Position numbers and translations under genes: made by a program
In this document: positions 17,330 through 26,561 of the stretch, one piece after another
Numbering within the stretch: the stretch's first letter is position 1
Layout of the letters: every line of letters begins with the position of its first letter
Assembly (NCBI GenBank): GCA_002256765.1
Contig: NCHJ01000003.1
Location: 548 to 58,534 of the forward strand
Direction: 5' to 3'
Source of the DNA: Bacteroidetes bacterium 24-39-8
Lineage (GTDB): Bacteria; Bacteroidota; Bacteroidia; Chitinophagales; Chitinophagaceae
Length of the DNA stretch: 57,987 nt
Notes under the pieces: generated by a model
Seen by the model: only the letters and a program-made list of their open reading frames with translations
What the model was told of the DNA's origin: nothing
Databases searched by the model: none

Positions 17330-18415
17330 ATGGCTTCAGTTCAATATTTTTGCTGCAAACCCATTTTTTTGAAGCAGTTCCTCTTTTTGATATTCTTGCT
17401 TTCTCTGCATTTGGCACTGCTTGCCCAAAAGGATTCCGTGAAACCAGTTGCTAATAAAACAGCAGTTGCCAAACCATCCCCAAGCCTCAAATCTGTGGGT
17501 GCTATTAAACCAAAGGTTGATTCTCTGAAGAAGCCCTTATTAGATACTGCTCGGGTTCAACAAGACAGTACTGGCATCAAAGACAGCCTAGCCAAACAAG
17601 TGCTGTTAGATAGTTTGCAATTGGATTCCACCAAAAAAGCCCTGCAATTGCAGATCTTGGCGGCTAGACCAGATACGAGTACTTATGCTAAATACCTCTA
17701 TAGCAAGTACCTGCCCTTTCAAGGTCAAGCCATTCAACAATTTAGCCAAGAAAGAAAAAGAGACAGTCAGGAATTATTGTTTTATATCTTAACCGGACTA
17801 GTGGGTATACTAGCTGCCATAAGATTGATCTTTCCCAAGTATTTTAAAAACCTATTCTTACTGGTGATGCAAACATCGGTTAGACAAAAACAGACTAGGG
17901 AACAATTACTCCAAAATAATCTGGCTTCCATTCTGCTCAATTTCCTGTTTCTGGCCAGTGCGGGATTGTATGTGAGTTTGTTGGTACAACACAAGCACTG
18001 GGTAAACCTGCCTTTTTATCAATTGGTTTTATATAGTTGTTTATTGTTATTAGTGGTTTACTTGGGCAAATTCTTATTCTTGAGCTTTTCAGGTTGGGTA
18101 TTTAATGTGGGAGATGCCACTAATGCCTACACTTTTATTGTTTTCTTGGTCAATAAAGTGCTGGGAATTATACTAATCCCTTTTGTTTTAGTACTTACTT
18201 ATTCTCCCGAGCCCATCATGCAAATTGCAACTACCATTTCTCTTGGTATTTGTGCATTGTTATTTGTTTACCGTTACCTGATTGGATTCGGAGCCATCCG
18301 GAATAATTTGAAAGTTAGCGCCTTACATTTTTTCTTGTACCTTTGCGCTGTTGAATTACTACCACTGGTGTTGATATACAAACTGTTACTCGATAACCTG
18401 ACTGGGAGTATCTAA
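17330..18415 (+). CDS. DUF4271 integral membrane protein
   Basis: This 361-residue protein has an N-terminal signal or anchor segment (FLKQFLFLIFLLSLHLALLAQ, about 13-33). A K/S/D-rich low-complexity periplasmic region (about 34-135) follows, then some six or seven helices (about 148-360) that form the Bacteroidota-specific DUF4271 domain. Start choice is open: the ATG at 17330 leaves a 12-residue tail with two Cys before the signal, whereas the TTG at 17369 would give MKQFLFLIF directly and is preceded by an exact TATTTTTG at 17345-17352. The gene lies 28 bases before hemD in the same direction, an arrangement I recall as common in the phylum, but the function is unknown. Confidence 0.88.
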   Translation: MASVQYFCCKPIFLKQFLFLIFLLSLHLALLAQKDSVKPVANKTAVAKPSPSLKSVGAIKPKVDSLKKPLLDTARVQQDSTGIKDSLAKQVLLDSLQLDSTKKALQLQILAARPDTSTYAKYLYSKYLPFQGQAIQQFSQERKRDSQELLFYILTGLVGILAAIRLIFPKYFKNLFLLVMQTSVRQKQTREQLLQNNLASILLNFLFLASAGLYVSLLVQHKHWVNLPFYQLVLYSCLLLLVVYLGKFLFLSFSGWVFNVGDATNAYTFIVFLVNKVLGIILIPFVLVLTYSPEPIMQIATTISLGICALLFVYRYLIGFGAIRNNLKVSALHFFLYLCAVELLPLVLIYKLLLDNLTGSI

Positions 18416-18443
18416 TCATCCATTATTCTTATAGCGTATTAGC

Positions 18444-19241
18444 ATGGCAAAAAGCGGGACAAAAAATTCGGGTACTGTCAAGAAAGTAAGAAGGATCCTC
18501 ATCTCCCAACCTAGGCCGGAAAGTGAAAAGTCTCCTTACTTTGATCTGGAACGGAAACACCAGGTTGAATTGGTTTTTCATCCCTTTATCAAGCTAGAAG
18601 GAATTCCAGCTAGAGAATTCCGCAAACAGAAAATTGATATTCTTCAGTTTACTGCTGTCATATTCACTAGCAGAAACGCCATTGACCATTTCTTTAGAAC
18701 CTGTGAAGAAATGAAAATCTCTATTGGTCAGGATACCAAGTATTTCTGCATTACCGAGGCTGTTGCGTTGTATCTGCAAAAGTTTATTCTGTATAGAAAA
18801 CGCAAAGTGTTTTATGGCGCCGATGGTACTAATAAGAGCATGTTTGATGTAGTGAATAAGCACAAGGAGAATGAAAAATTTCTCTATGTCTGCAGTGAAA
18901 ACCAACAGGACAATGAGATCTGTGGCTTCATGAAGAATAATAAGTGTGAGTACCAGTTGGGCTTTATGTACAGAAGTATCAGCAATGATATCAAGCATTT
19001 ATTAGACAAGGAATATGATGTCATCTGCTTTTTTACCCCAAGTGGTGTGAAGAGCTTGTTTGATAATAATCCTGAGTTTAAACAGAATGGAACCACTATT
19101 GGAGCTTTTGGTGGTAACACTTCTAAAGCAGTGGAAGACGCAGGGTTGAACCTAGAATTCAAAGTGCCTTCTCCTCAAAAACCAAGTATGGTAGCTGCCC
19201 TTGACCAATTTTTGGCCTTGGGAACTCCCGTAAAAAAATAA
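18444..19241 (+). CDS. hemD: Uroporphyrinogen-III synthase
   Basis: This 265-residue protein has the two-lobed HemD layout: N-terminal ILISQPRPESEKSPYFDLER, the DILQFTAVIFTSRNAIDHFF segment, a mid-protein cross-over, then YDVICFFTPSGVKSLFDN and a GAFGGNTSKAVEDAGLN segment near the end. HemD converts hydroxymethylbilane to uroporphyrinogen III, the branch precursor of heme, siroheme and cobalamin. HemD proteins diverge strongly; the SRNAI and TPSGVKSL patterns make this call good. It is preceded by the DUF4271 gene, probably in one transcript, and followed by a terminator. Confidence 0.9.
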   Translation: MAKSGTKNSGTVKKVRRILISQPRPESEKSPYFDLERKHQVELVFHPFIKLEGIPAREFRKQKIDILQFTAVIFTSRNAIDHFFRTCEEMKISIGQDTKYFCITEAVALYLQKFILYRKRKVFYGADGTNKSMFDVVNKHKENEKFLYVCSENQQDNEICGFMKNNKCEYQLGFMYRSISNDIKHLLDKEYDVICFFTPSGVKSLFDNNPEFKQNGTTIGAFGGNTSKAVEDAGLNLEFKVPSPQKPSMVAALDQFLALGTPVKK

Positions 19242-19261
19242 TTAACCAAGAATTTTTATAG

Positions 19262-19284
19262 AGCCCCGCAACCGCGGGGCTTTT
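19262..19284 (+). terminator. Rho-independent terminator after hemD
   Basis: A perfect 8-base GC-rich stem, AGCCCCGC with GCGGGGCT around the loop AACC, is followed by TTTC. It lies 20 bases after the hemD stop and ends the DUF4271-hemD unit. Confidence 0.9.
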
Positions 19285-19312
19285 CATTTGTAATAGATTC
19301 AAACGCTTTTAG

Positions 19313-21343
19313 ATGCATACCAATAGACTTGTTCATGAATCCAGCCCCTATTTATTACAGCACGCACATAACCCAGTAGATTGGTATCCTTGGGGTGAAG
19401 AAGCATTAAATAGGGCCATAGCTGAAGACAAACCCATCTTGGTAAGTATTGGCTATGCGGCTTGTCATTGGTGTCATGTAATGGAAAGGGAGAGCTTTGA
19501 AAACGATGCAACTGCCCAGATCATGAACCAGCATTTTATCAATATTAAAATTGATAGAGAAGAGCGCCCAGACCTAGACCATTTGTATATGGATGCAGTT
19601 CAAGCCATGACTGGCAGTGGTGGTTGGCCCTTGAATGTGTTCTTGACACCAGATAGAAAACCTTTTTATGGGGGTACCTATTTTCCTCCTGTAAAAGCTT
19701 TTAATCGCGCTAGCTGGACCGAGGTTTTAGAAGGGATCCGCAAGGGTTACCAAGATAGAAGGGAGGAGATTGAAACCCAGGCCAATCATTTGACCCAGCA
19801 CTTGCAATCATCCAACTTATTTGGTTTTCAAACTAAAACAGGAGATGCCACATCAGGAATACAACAATTGACAACCATTACAGAAAATTTGTTGGCCCAG
19901 GCAGATAAAGACTGGGGTGGTTTTGGAAGAGCCCCCAAATTTCCACAAACTTTTTCCATTCAATTCTTACTCAGGCAATACCATTTTTATCAGGATCAAG
20001 CAGCGTTGGACCAGGCTTTGTTAAGTCTGGACAAAATGATTCAAGGGGGTATTTATGACCAATTGGGTGGGGGATTTGCCAGATATAGCACAGATACTCA
20101 GTGGTTGGCACCCCATTTTGAGAAAATGCTTTATGACAATGCCCTATTAATTTCCGTATTATCAGAAGCCTATCAGCTAACTCAGAATCCAGTATATGCC
20201 AAAGTAATCAATCAAACCATTGGCTTTTTAGAAAGGGAATTACTTGACCAAGAAGGCGGCTACTATAGTGCACTTGACGCAGATAGTGAAGGGGTGGAGG
20301 GTAAGTTTTATACTTGGTCCAAGGCAGAAATTGATGCACTATTGGGTAAGGATGCAGCACTGTTTTGTCAATATTATCGGGTTGAGGAGCAGGGTAATTG
20401 GGAGCACGTGAATATTCTTTGGACCAATGAGCCGGCGGTAAAGTTTGCCCTTTCTCAAGGATTAGACCTTGCGGCATTTCAAAATTTGATGGAACAATGT
20501 GGTCAAATTTTAATGAATGCTAGGGACCAACGGATTCGTCCGGGTTTGGATGATAAAATTTTGTTGGGCTGGAATGCGCTTTTGAATACCGCCTATTCCA
20601 AAGCATTTGCAGCTCTTGGAAACGAGTCCTATCGCCAACAGGCTATTAGCCATATGGCTTTTCTGGAAAAAACACTCCAGCAGGCGGATGGCTCTTGGCA
20701 CCATACCTATAAAAAAGGGATAGCCAAATTGCCCGCCTTTTTGGATGACTATGCTTATTTGATTCAAGCCTATATTCATTTACAAGAAATTACAGGGAAT
20801 CAGGACTATTTGGTCAGAGCAAAGGAACTCACTGATTGGGTTTGCACCCATTTTTCTGAACCAGAAACCGGATTTTTCTATTTTACCCATCAGGATCAGC
20901 AAGATATTTTGGTCAGGAAAAAAGAAGTCTATGACGGTGCAACACCTAGTGGTAATGCTGTCATGTGCGCTAATTTGCTCTATTTATCCCTGGTTTTTGA
21001 CCTTCCCGAGTTTAAGGAAAGGGCCATGGCTATGTTGGGTGCATTGGAAAACGCGATAGTTAAATACCCCGGATCATTTGGGGTATGGGCTGGGCAACTG
21101 CAAATACAAACCAAGGGGGTAGTAGAATTGGCCATTACTGGGAAAAATTGGCAAATTCAAGTGCCCCAAGTACTCCAAGCCTATATTCCCCATAAAATAA
21201 TCCAGTGGGGGGAAACTAATTTGGCGTTTTTTCCGTTATTGGTGGGCAGGGAGAGCAACGAGGATGCGGCATTTTACATCTGTAAGGATTATAGCTGTAA
21301 AGCACCAATTTTCAATATCGCCGATTTTTTAGCAAATGTGTAA
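19313..21343 (+). CDS. Thioredoxin-domain protein of the YyaL/SPATA20 (DUF255) family
   Basis: This 676-residue protein starts with the family-typical [20 protein letters not shown], followed by a thioredoxin-like domain with the redox pair C51 and C54 in [28 protein letters not shown] follows. From about residue 180 the chain is an (alpha/alpha)6-barrel-like domain resembling N-acylglucosamine 2-epimerases and glycosidases ([41 protein letters not shown]). The family is widespread from bacteria to humans; the reaction is not settled. There is no signal peptide, so it acts in the cytoplasm. It stands alone between a terminator and the gldK promoter. Confidence 0.93.
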   Translation: MHTNRLVHESSPYLLQHAHNPVDWYPWGEEALNRAIAEDKPILVSIGYAACHWCHVMERESFENDATAQIMNQHFINIKIDREERPDLDHLYMDAVQAMTGSGGWPLNVFLTPDRKPFYGGTYFPPVKAFNRASWTEVLEGIRKGYQDRREEIETQANHLTQHLQSSNLFGFQTKTGDATSGIQQLTTITENLLAQADKDWGGFGRAPKFPQTFSIQFLLRQYHFYQDQAALDQALLSLDKMIQGGIYDQLGGGFARYSTDTQWLAPHFEKMLYDNALLISVLSEAYQLTQNPVYAKVINQTIGFLERELLDQEGGYYSALDADSEGVEGKFYTWSKAEIDALLGKDAALFCQYYRVEEQGNWEHVNILWTNEPAVKFALSQGLDLAAFQNLMEQCGQILMNARDQRIRPGLDDKILLGWNALLNTAYSKAFAALGNESYRQQAISHMAFLEKTLQQADGSWHHTYKKGIAKLPAFLDDYAYLIQAYIHLQEITGNQDYLVRAKELTDWVCTHFSEPETGFFYFTHQDQQDILVRKKEVYDGATPSGNAVMCANLLYLSLVFDLPEFKERAMAMLGALENAIVKYPGSFGVWAGQLQIQTKGVVELAITGKNWQIQVPQVLQAYIPHKIIQWGETNLAFFPLLVGRESNEDAAFYICKDYSCKAPIFNIADFLANV

Positions 21344-21375
21344 CAAACTATGACTTAATTTGCTTTCAATGACAG

Positions 21376-21391
21376 CGGTACCCGGTACCGG
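21376..21391. promoter_or_regulatory. Palindromic element upstream of gldK
   Basis: CGGTACCCGGTACCGG holds two GGTACC palindromes seven bases apart; the right part, CCGGTACCGG, is a perfect 10-base palindrome. It stands out as GC-rich in an AT-rich 188-base gap, about 105 bases before the gldK -7 box. It could bind a dimeric regulator of the gld operon or be incidental. Confidence 0.25.
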
Positions 21392-21497
21392 AAATTCGTT
21401 GTTCCACATAAAATGTATCCCCATAAGTAGACTTCTACACGTTCAAATTTTATTGGCAACAAAATCTTAAATGCGGTTTTAGACCCAATAGAAAACA

Positions 21498-21505
21498 TAT
21501 ATTTG
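21498..21505 (+). promoter_or_regulatory. Bacteroidota -7 element for gldKLMN
   Basis: TATATTTG matches TAnnTTTG exactly, 26 bases before the gldK ATG. At the ideal -33 position the sequence is GTT rather than TTG. It is the only good promoter-like site ahead of the four gld genes. Confidence 0.55.
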
Positions 21506-21531
21506 TCACTGTCATAAATCATTCTGAACAG

Positions 21532-22818
21532 ATGAAAGGGTATCTAACATTACTGATATTGGGGGCACTCACGCTAAGCATGAGTTCCTGCTTTTTGAAA
21601 AAGGGGGGAAAGGGTAAGCCTGGCGTTCCTGATGATGGTCAATTACATGGCCTTCCACCTACTGCTAGACAAAGCATGAATAGGCCTCTGCACATGGTGT
21701 ATATTCCCGCGGGTACCTTTCATATGGGACCTAGCGATGAAGACATCAGTTACAACTTTACTACGCGTAACAGACAAGTGTCTATTCCAGGTTTTTGGAT
21801 GGATGCTACCGAAATTACCAACAATGAGTACAGACAGTTTGTAACCTGGACCAGGGATTCTCTGGCTTTCAAAATTTTGTATGGTCAGGGTATTAATAAG
21901 GATACCGATACTAGTGCTGTTGACTGGAAGAAAGTGAATACTATTAAGTATGACAGAACTACCATTGAAAAATTAAACGAATTAAACCTTGCGCCTGATA
22001 ACCGTTTGTATGGCAAACCAGAAGTGGATCCTGACAAATTGGTATATCGCATTGAATATTTTGACCTTCCTGCTGCCGCTAAAAGGGAGAATGCAGGACA
22101 TCCTCGTAAAGAATTCATGGTAAAAAGAGACCAAAAAGTGTATCCCGATACCCTGGTTTGGATGAGAGACTTCTCTTACTCTTATAATGAACCTATGACC
22201 AAGCGTTATTTCTCACACCCTTCTTTTGGAAACTATCCAGTGGTTGGGGTTACTTGGAAACAGGCAGTGGCTTTTTGTCACTGGCGTTCACATATTCAGA
22301 ACAGTTATTTAGAGAAAAAGAAATTTGCCGTAGAAAGTGATTTCCGTTTGCCTTCAGAAGCTGAATGGGAATATGCTGCAAGAGGTGCTAGAAGCAATTC
22401 TATGTATCCTTGGGGTAACTACTACCTGCGTAATAAAAAAGGATGTTTGTTGGCCAACTTTAAACCAGGCCGCGGTAACTACGCAGAAGACGGTGGTTTC
22501 TATACCGTTCGCGCCGATGGTTACTGGCCCAACGATTATGGCTTATATAATATGAGTGGTAATGTGGCCGAGTGGACCAATTCTTATTTCTATGAAGGTG
22601 CTTATAACTTTGTGAGTGATATGAGTCCTGACGTTAGATTAGACGCCAAGGATTCTGATCCTCCACGTATGAAACGCAAAGTAGTAAGAGGTGGTTCATG
22701 GAAAGATATTGGCTATTTCTTACAAGTAAGTACCCGCAACTTTGAATACCAAGACACAGCAAAATCTTATATAGGATTCCGTTGTGTGATTGACTTGGCT
22801 CCCAAAATGCGTAAATAA
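21532..22818 (+). CDS. gldK: Gliding motility / type IX secretion lipoprotein GldK (PorK)
   Basis: This is a 428-residue lipoprotein with signal MKGYLTLLILGALTLSMSSC, lipid-attached C20. The rest is a formylglycine-generating-enzyme-like (SUMF1/FGE) domain: VYIPAGTFHMGPSDED, GFWMDATEITNNEYRQF, WKQAVAFCHWRS, RLPSEAEWEYAARG, MSGNVAEWTNSYFYEG and VVRGGSWKD. In GldK/PorK this domain is structural, not catalytic. GldK with GldN forms the large periplasmic ring below the outer membrane in the type IX secretion system. It is the first gene of gldKLMN, in the order seen across the phylum. Confidence 0.96.
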   Translation: MKGYLTLLILGALTLSMSSCFLKKGGKGKPGVPDDGQLHGLPPTARQSMNRPLHMVYIPAGTFHMGPSDEDISYNFTTRNRQVSIPGFWMDATEITNNEYRQFVTWTRDSLAFKILYGQGINKDTDTSAVDWKKVNTIKYDRTTIEKLNELNLAPDNRLYGKPEVDPDKLVYRIEYFDLPAAAKRENAGHPRKEFMVKRDQKVYPDTLVWMRDFSYSYNEPMTKRYFSHPSFGNYPVVGVTWKQAVAFCHWRSHIQNSYLEKKKFAVESDFRLPSEAEWEYAARGARSNSMYPWGNYYLRNKKGCLLANFKPGRGNYAEDGGFYTVRADGYWPNDYGLYNMSGNVAEWTNSYFYEGAYNFVSDMSPDVRLDAKDSDPPRMKRKVVRGGSWKDIGYFLQVSTRNFEYQDTAKSYIGFRCVIDLAPKMRK

Positions 22819-22902
22819 TTAGAATCAACCAACTGTTTATTTGAAGATGGGTCTAGGCCCAGTTTCATCACAATTTTCTATAAAAATCAAATAGCAAACA
22901 TT

Positions 22903-23652
22903 ATGGCTTCAGGTGTTTCTCCAACTGTGAATCGTCTAGTTAACGTTGTTGTGTGCGTAGGTGCAGCAGTAGTTATCATTGGTGCAATGGCAAAAATCTT
23001 GCACTTGTCTTGGGCGGATTGGGCTTTGAAAATAGGTCTATCTACTGAAGCTTTAATTTTCTTGGTATACGCCATTTTACCACCACCAGATATGGGGCCT
23101 TCATATGCACCAGCTCCGGTAGAAACAGGTAATCCTGCTTTAAAAACCATGGAAAAAATGTTGGCTGAAGCCGATATTACTCCTGCCAATCTTTCTAAGT
23201 TGAGCGCTGGTTTTGAAAAATTGGGAAGCACCGTAGAAAAAATGGGTGAGATCAGCGATGTGGTAAAATCCACTGGCGATTTCACTGCAAAAACCAAAGA
23301 AGCTACTATTGCTTTGGGCGCTATTAAAGATGCAACCACTCATGCTAGTCATGCATTAGCAGGATTTCAAGGTGCTTCTGAAGCTACCAAACATTTCCAT
23401 GAGCAAGTACAAGGTCTTACTAAGAACTTATCTTCTTTAAATACGATTTACGAATTGGAATTGCAAGAAAGCAATAACCACTTAAAAGCATTGAATCAAT
23501 TCTATGGTAAACTGTCTCAGGCATCAGCTGCCATGACTGGAACTGCAGAAGATGCTATTAAGGCAAAAGAGCAGATTGCGGCATTGGCCAATAACTTAGG
23601 TAAACTTAACCAAGTGTATGGCAGTATGTTAACCGCCATGCAAGGCAGGTAA
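22903..23652 (+). CDS. gldL: Gliding motility / type IX secretion motor protein GldL (PorL)
   Basis: This 249-residue inner-membrane protein has two N-terminal helices (about 12-31 and 43-60). The second contains E49 (GLSTEALIFLVYAIL), the membrane-embedded glutamate essential for proton-driven function in studied GldL proteins. A long cytoplasmic part (about 65-249), largely helical and rich in A, K and E, follows. GldL forms a pentamer around two GldM chains and turns proton flow into rotation. It follows gldK after 84 bases; that gap holds a weak hairpin (22848-22861) but no terminator. Confidence 0.95.
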   Translation: MASGVSPTVNRLVNVVVCVGAAVVIIGAMAKILHLSWADWALKIGLSTEALIFLVYAILPPPDMGPSYAPAPVETGNPALKTMEKMLAEADITPANLSKLSAGFEKLGSTVEKMGEISDVVKSTGDFTAKTKEATIALGAIKDATTHASHALAGFQGASEATKHFHEQVQGLTKNLSSLNTIYELELQESNNHLKALNQFYGKLSQASAAMTGTAEDAIKAKEQIAALANNLGKLNQVYGSMLTAMQGR

Positions 23653-23698
23653 TTCCTAATAGCAAATTCAACATTCGTATTTCTAAATTTTAGTTAGC

Positions 23699-25249
23699 AT
23701 GTCATTACCTAAGGAGCCGCGGCAGAAGATGATCAACATGATGTACCTAGTGCTTACCGCACTATTGGCACTGAATGTTTCAAACGAGATCCTGAACGCA
23801 TTCAAAACTGTGAACAACAGTTTGAATACTGCCAGTTCAATGGTTGAAAAAAAGAACGTAGATATATTCAAGTCTTTCCAGAAAAAATTGGAAGACCCCA
23901 AGACCAAGGAAAAGGCTGAAGTCTGGATGCCCAAAGCACAGAAAGCTAAGGAACTGGCCGATAACCTTTTCAATTACCTAGAATCTCTAAAAGCAGAATT
24001 GAAAAAAGAGAGTGGGTTGAAAATGGTAGAGGGGGTAGAAGATTATAAGGAAGATGATTTGGATGCAGCTACCCGTTTATTTGTTGAACCTCCGCCAAGT
24101 GGAAGGGGTAGGGGAAAGGAATTGTTTGACAAATTAAAGTCATTCAAAGAGCAGTTAATGGCTATTGACCCAGATATTGCCAAAGAAGTAGGACCAACTC
24201 TACCTTTAGATTTGACACCACCACCCACCACCAATAAAGTTGTAAAAAACGATTTGCCCTATCTCTATTTTCACATGACCCCAACTATTGCGGCCATAAC
24301 CATTCTGAGCAAGTTTCAAAATGACGTGAAAAATTCAGAAGCACAGGTAGTTGAATATTGTCACAAAGAAATTGGTGAAGTAGAATTGATTTATGATGAA
24401 TTTGCCGCATTTGCTGGAACCAACTCTCAATACTTGATGCCCGGTGAAGAATTAGTCATCACTGCTGGTATTGGTGCATTTAGTAAAGCGGCAAGACCAA
24501 GTATTACTATTGATGGTGCCAATGTGGTGGTAAAAGAAGACGGATCTGCTGAATACAAAACTACCGTGGGTAGTTCTGGTTCAAATACCAAGAAAGTAAG
24601 AATCTCTTATACCAAACCCGATGGTACTATTGCTACCGTTGAAAAAGACGTAAAGTATACTGTAGGTGTTCCAAGTGGTCTAGTAGTTTCTACCGATAAA
24701 ACCCGTGTATTCTATCAGGGATTGGACAATCCTTTGAGTGTTACAGGTGGTGGGGGAGATGAGAAAGTAAATGTTTCTGTGGAAGGTGCGGGAGTAAGTA
24801 GCAGAAAGGATGGTGCAGGATTATATATTGTGACTTGTCAGAATTTAGGTTCTGCTATAGTTACTGCTAGTGATGGAAAGAACAATCAGAAAATTACTAT
24901 CCCAATCAAACGTGTTCCAGATCCTTTGGCAACCGTTGGTGGTAAAGCAGGTGGTCCCATTGCAGCCAATGTGTTCCGTGTTCAAAAAGGAGTTGCTGCA
25001 GAATTGCGTGACTTTGTATTTGAAGGTGTAAAATACAATGTAACTTCTTTTACCATTATCTGTACAGGTAAGGGATTTGAAGAAGGGTTGGGTGTAGCTG
25101 AAGTAAGCGGCGCTTATTTTAGCCCAGAAGCGGTTGCATTGTTAAAAAGGTGTCAGCCTGGTTCTACCGTAGTAATAGACGAAATTAAAGTGGTTGGTCC
25201 TGGTGGATCAAGACAATTGGATCAGAATATTTCATTTACACTTCAATAA
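23699..25249 (+). CDS. gldM: Gliding motility / type IX secretion motor protein GldM (PorM)
   Basis: This 516-residue protein starts MSLPKEPRQKMINMMYLVLTALLALNVSNEIL: a short cytoplasmic tail with a basic residue (R8) that pairs with the GldL motor in known systems, and one helix (about 11-32). A long periplasmic part follows: an alpha-helical D1 domain (about 35-220) and three beta-rich domains (about 225-516). The length matches GldM. It is the shaft that carries GldL torque through the periplasm to the GldK/GldN ring. It lies 46 bases after gldL and 7 bases before gldN. Confidence 0.95.
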   Translation: MSLPKEPRQKMINMMYLVLTALLALNVSNEILNAFKTVNNSLNTASSMVEKKNVDIFKSFQKKLEDPKTKEKAEVWMPKAQKAKELADNLFNYLESLKAELKKESGLKMVEGVEDYKEDDLDAATRLFVEPPPSGRGRGKELFDKLKSFKEQLMAIDPDIAKEVGPTLPLDLTPPPTTNKVVKNDLPYLYFHMTPTIAAITILSKFQNDVKNSEAQVVEYCHKEIGEVELIYDEFAAFAGTNSQYLMPGEELVITAGIGAFSKAARPSITIDGANVVVKEDGSAEYKTTVGSSGSNTKKVRISYTKPDGTIATVEKDVKYTVGVPSGLVVSTDKTRVFYQGLDNPLSVTGGGGDEKVNVSVEGAGVSSRKDGAGLYIVTCQNLGSAIVTASDGKNNQKITIPIKRVPDPLATVGGKAGGPIAANVFRVQKGVAAELRDFVFEGVKYNVTSFTIICTGKGFEEGLGVAEVSGAYFSPEAVALLKRCQPGSTVVIDEIKVVGPGGSRQLDQNISFTLQ

Positions 25250-25256
25250 TAGGAGT

Positions 25257-26372
25257 ATGAGACAAATTATTTTTAAGAGCTTGGTCATCTGCATGGGATG
25301 CTTGGGTTTGGCAAATGCCCAATCTAAGTACAAGACAGGCAATGCGGCTAAACAGCCTGCTACAAAGCCGGCAACAACACCTGCTCCAGCTACAACACAG
25401 CAGAAGCCTGCAACCCAACAGAAAACGGGAACCTCTCGTTATCTGAATAATAATGCGGCAACTAATAATGCAAATGCTGCACCAGCTGCAACTACTACCA
25501 ATGATCCAGCTTCTACAACACCTGCATCAACGGCTAATGTAACAGTGAGGTATGATACTACCATTGCAGGTGCATTTGATGGTAAAGTAGAACAGTCTTT
25601 GCGTAATAACTATGCAGTAGAAAGAAACCTGATCAAGGATCGCAAGCCCTTGGAATACGATTATATTCGTGAAGACGACCAGTTCTGGAGCCAATTTGTT
25701 TGGGAAGAAATTGACGCAAGAGAAAAAATCAACCAGTCTTTTATCTATCCAGGAAAAGATGATAATGGTGACCAACGTTTCTTCTCAATTTTGTTGAGTG
25801 CTATTAAAAATGATAGCGTTGTTGCATTCTCTCCTGATAATGATATGTTCCGTACACCTTTAACTGCAGATCAAGTAAATAACCTAACTGCAGGTGCTTT
25901 AGATACGGTAGAAGTGGCTGATCCCGTTTCTGGAACAGTAGAAAAAGTAATCACAAGAAGACCTAAGTTTAGTCCTGATTCTGTATATACTTTCCGTTTA
26001 AAAGAGCAGTGGATTTTTGACAAAGAATCAAGCCGAATGTATTGCAGAATCATTGGTATTGCTCCTATTGCCAAGCAAGTAATAGGAGGTAAGTCTGAGC
26101 GACGTACTTTGTTCTGGGTGCATTACCCAGACTTACGCAGAACCTTGGTAAAATTTGACGTTTACAATCCAAAGAATTTTGCAGGTAGAATGTCTTGGGA
26201 AGAGTTATTTGAAAGCCGTTTCTTCTCTTCTTATATTATTAAATCTACCATCAATAATCCAGGTGATAAATACCTGAATGCCTTGATTAAAGATCCTTTA
26301 TTCCGTTTGTTAGAAGGTCAGAACTTGAAGGATAAGATCTTCAACTATGAGCAGGATCTCTGGAGTTATTAA
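25257..26372 (+). CDS. gldN: Gliding motility / type IX secretion protein GldN (PorN)
   Basis: The ATG at 25257, preceded by AGGAG, gives a proper signal peptide (MRQIIFKSLVICMGCLGLANA) before QSKYKTGN; reading from further upstream adds a non-signal tail that overlaps gldM. The mature protein of about 350 residues has a low-complexity T/P/A/Q region (about 25-90). The GldN domain follows: VERNLIKDRKPLEYDYIRED, WSQFVWEEIDAREKINQSF, YPGKDDNGDQRFFSILLSAI and, near the end, MSWEELFESRFFSSYI. GldN forms the periplasmic ring with GldK and is needed for secretion. It is the last gene of the operon, ending 21 bases before a strong terminator. Confidence 0.95.
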   Translation: MRQIIFKSLVICMGCLGLANAQSKYKTGNAAKQPATKPATTPAPATTQQKPATQQKTGTSRYLNNNAATNNANAAPAATTTNDPASTTPASTANVTVRYDTTIAGAFDGKVEQSLRNNYAVERNLIKDRKPLEYDYIREDDQFWSQFVWEEIDAREKINQSFIYPGKDDNGDQRFFSILLSAIKNDSVVAFSPDNDMFRTPLTADQVNNLTAGALDTVEVADPVSGTVEKVITRRPKFSPDSVYTFRLKEQWIFDKESSRMYCRIIGIAPIAKQVIGGKSERRTLFWVHYPDLRRTLVKFDVYNPKNFAGRMSWEELFESRFFSSYIIKSTINNPGDKYLNALIKDPLFRLLEGQNLKDKIFNYEQDLWSY

Positions 26373-26393
26373 TAGAAAGATTCGAAAAAATTC

Positions 26394-26422
26394 AAAAAAG
26401 GGGCCATTTGGCCCCTTTTTTT
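26394..26422. terminator. Terminator after gldN
   Basis: The perfect 12-base stem AAAAAAGGGGCC with GGCCCCTTTTTT around a 4-base loop (ATTT) has a T-run on both strands, so it may stop transcription from either side. It ends the gldKLMN operon. Confidence 0.92.
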
Positions 26423-26530
26423 GGTAAAATCATCAAGAATTGACGGAAAATAGATAGTTTCTCTTTGTGGATATAATAACAAATGCTTAACTTAGACATG
26501 GTTTTTCATAGGATATTGGATTTTAAAAAC

Positions 26531-26561
26531 GGGGCTGGATATTCATCCTGGCCCCTTTTTT
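26531..26561. terminator. Second, bidirectional terminator overlapping the uvrC end
   Basis: GGGGCTGGAT pairs with ATCCTGGCCCC around a short loop with one bulge. TTTTTT follows on the plus strand and GTTTTT on the minus strand. The hairpin includes the uvrC stop codon, so it likely ends uvrC and backs up the gldN terminator. Confidence 0.75.

Noticed and set aside
26425..26530. Small RNA or promoter between the two terminators after gldN (it contains GATATAATAAC)
   Set aside because: The TATAAT-like block has no -35 at usable spacing and no TAnnTTTG box; flanking hairpins are explained as terminators for gldN and uvrC.
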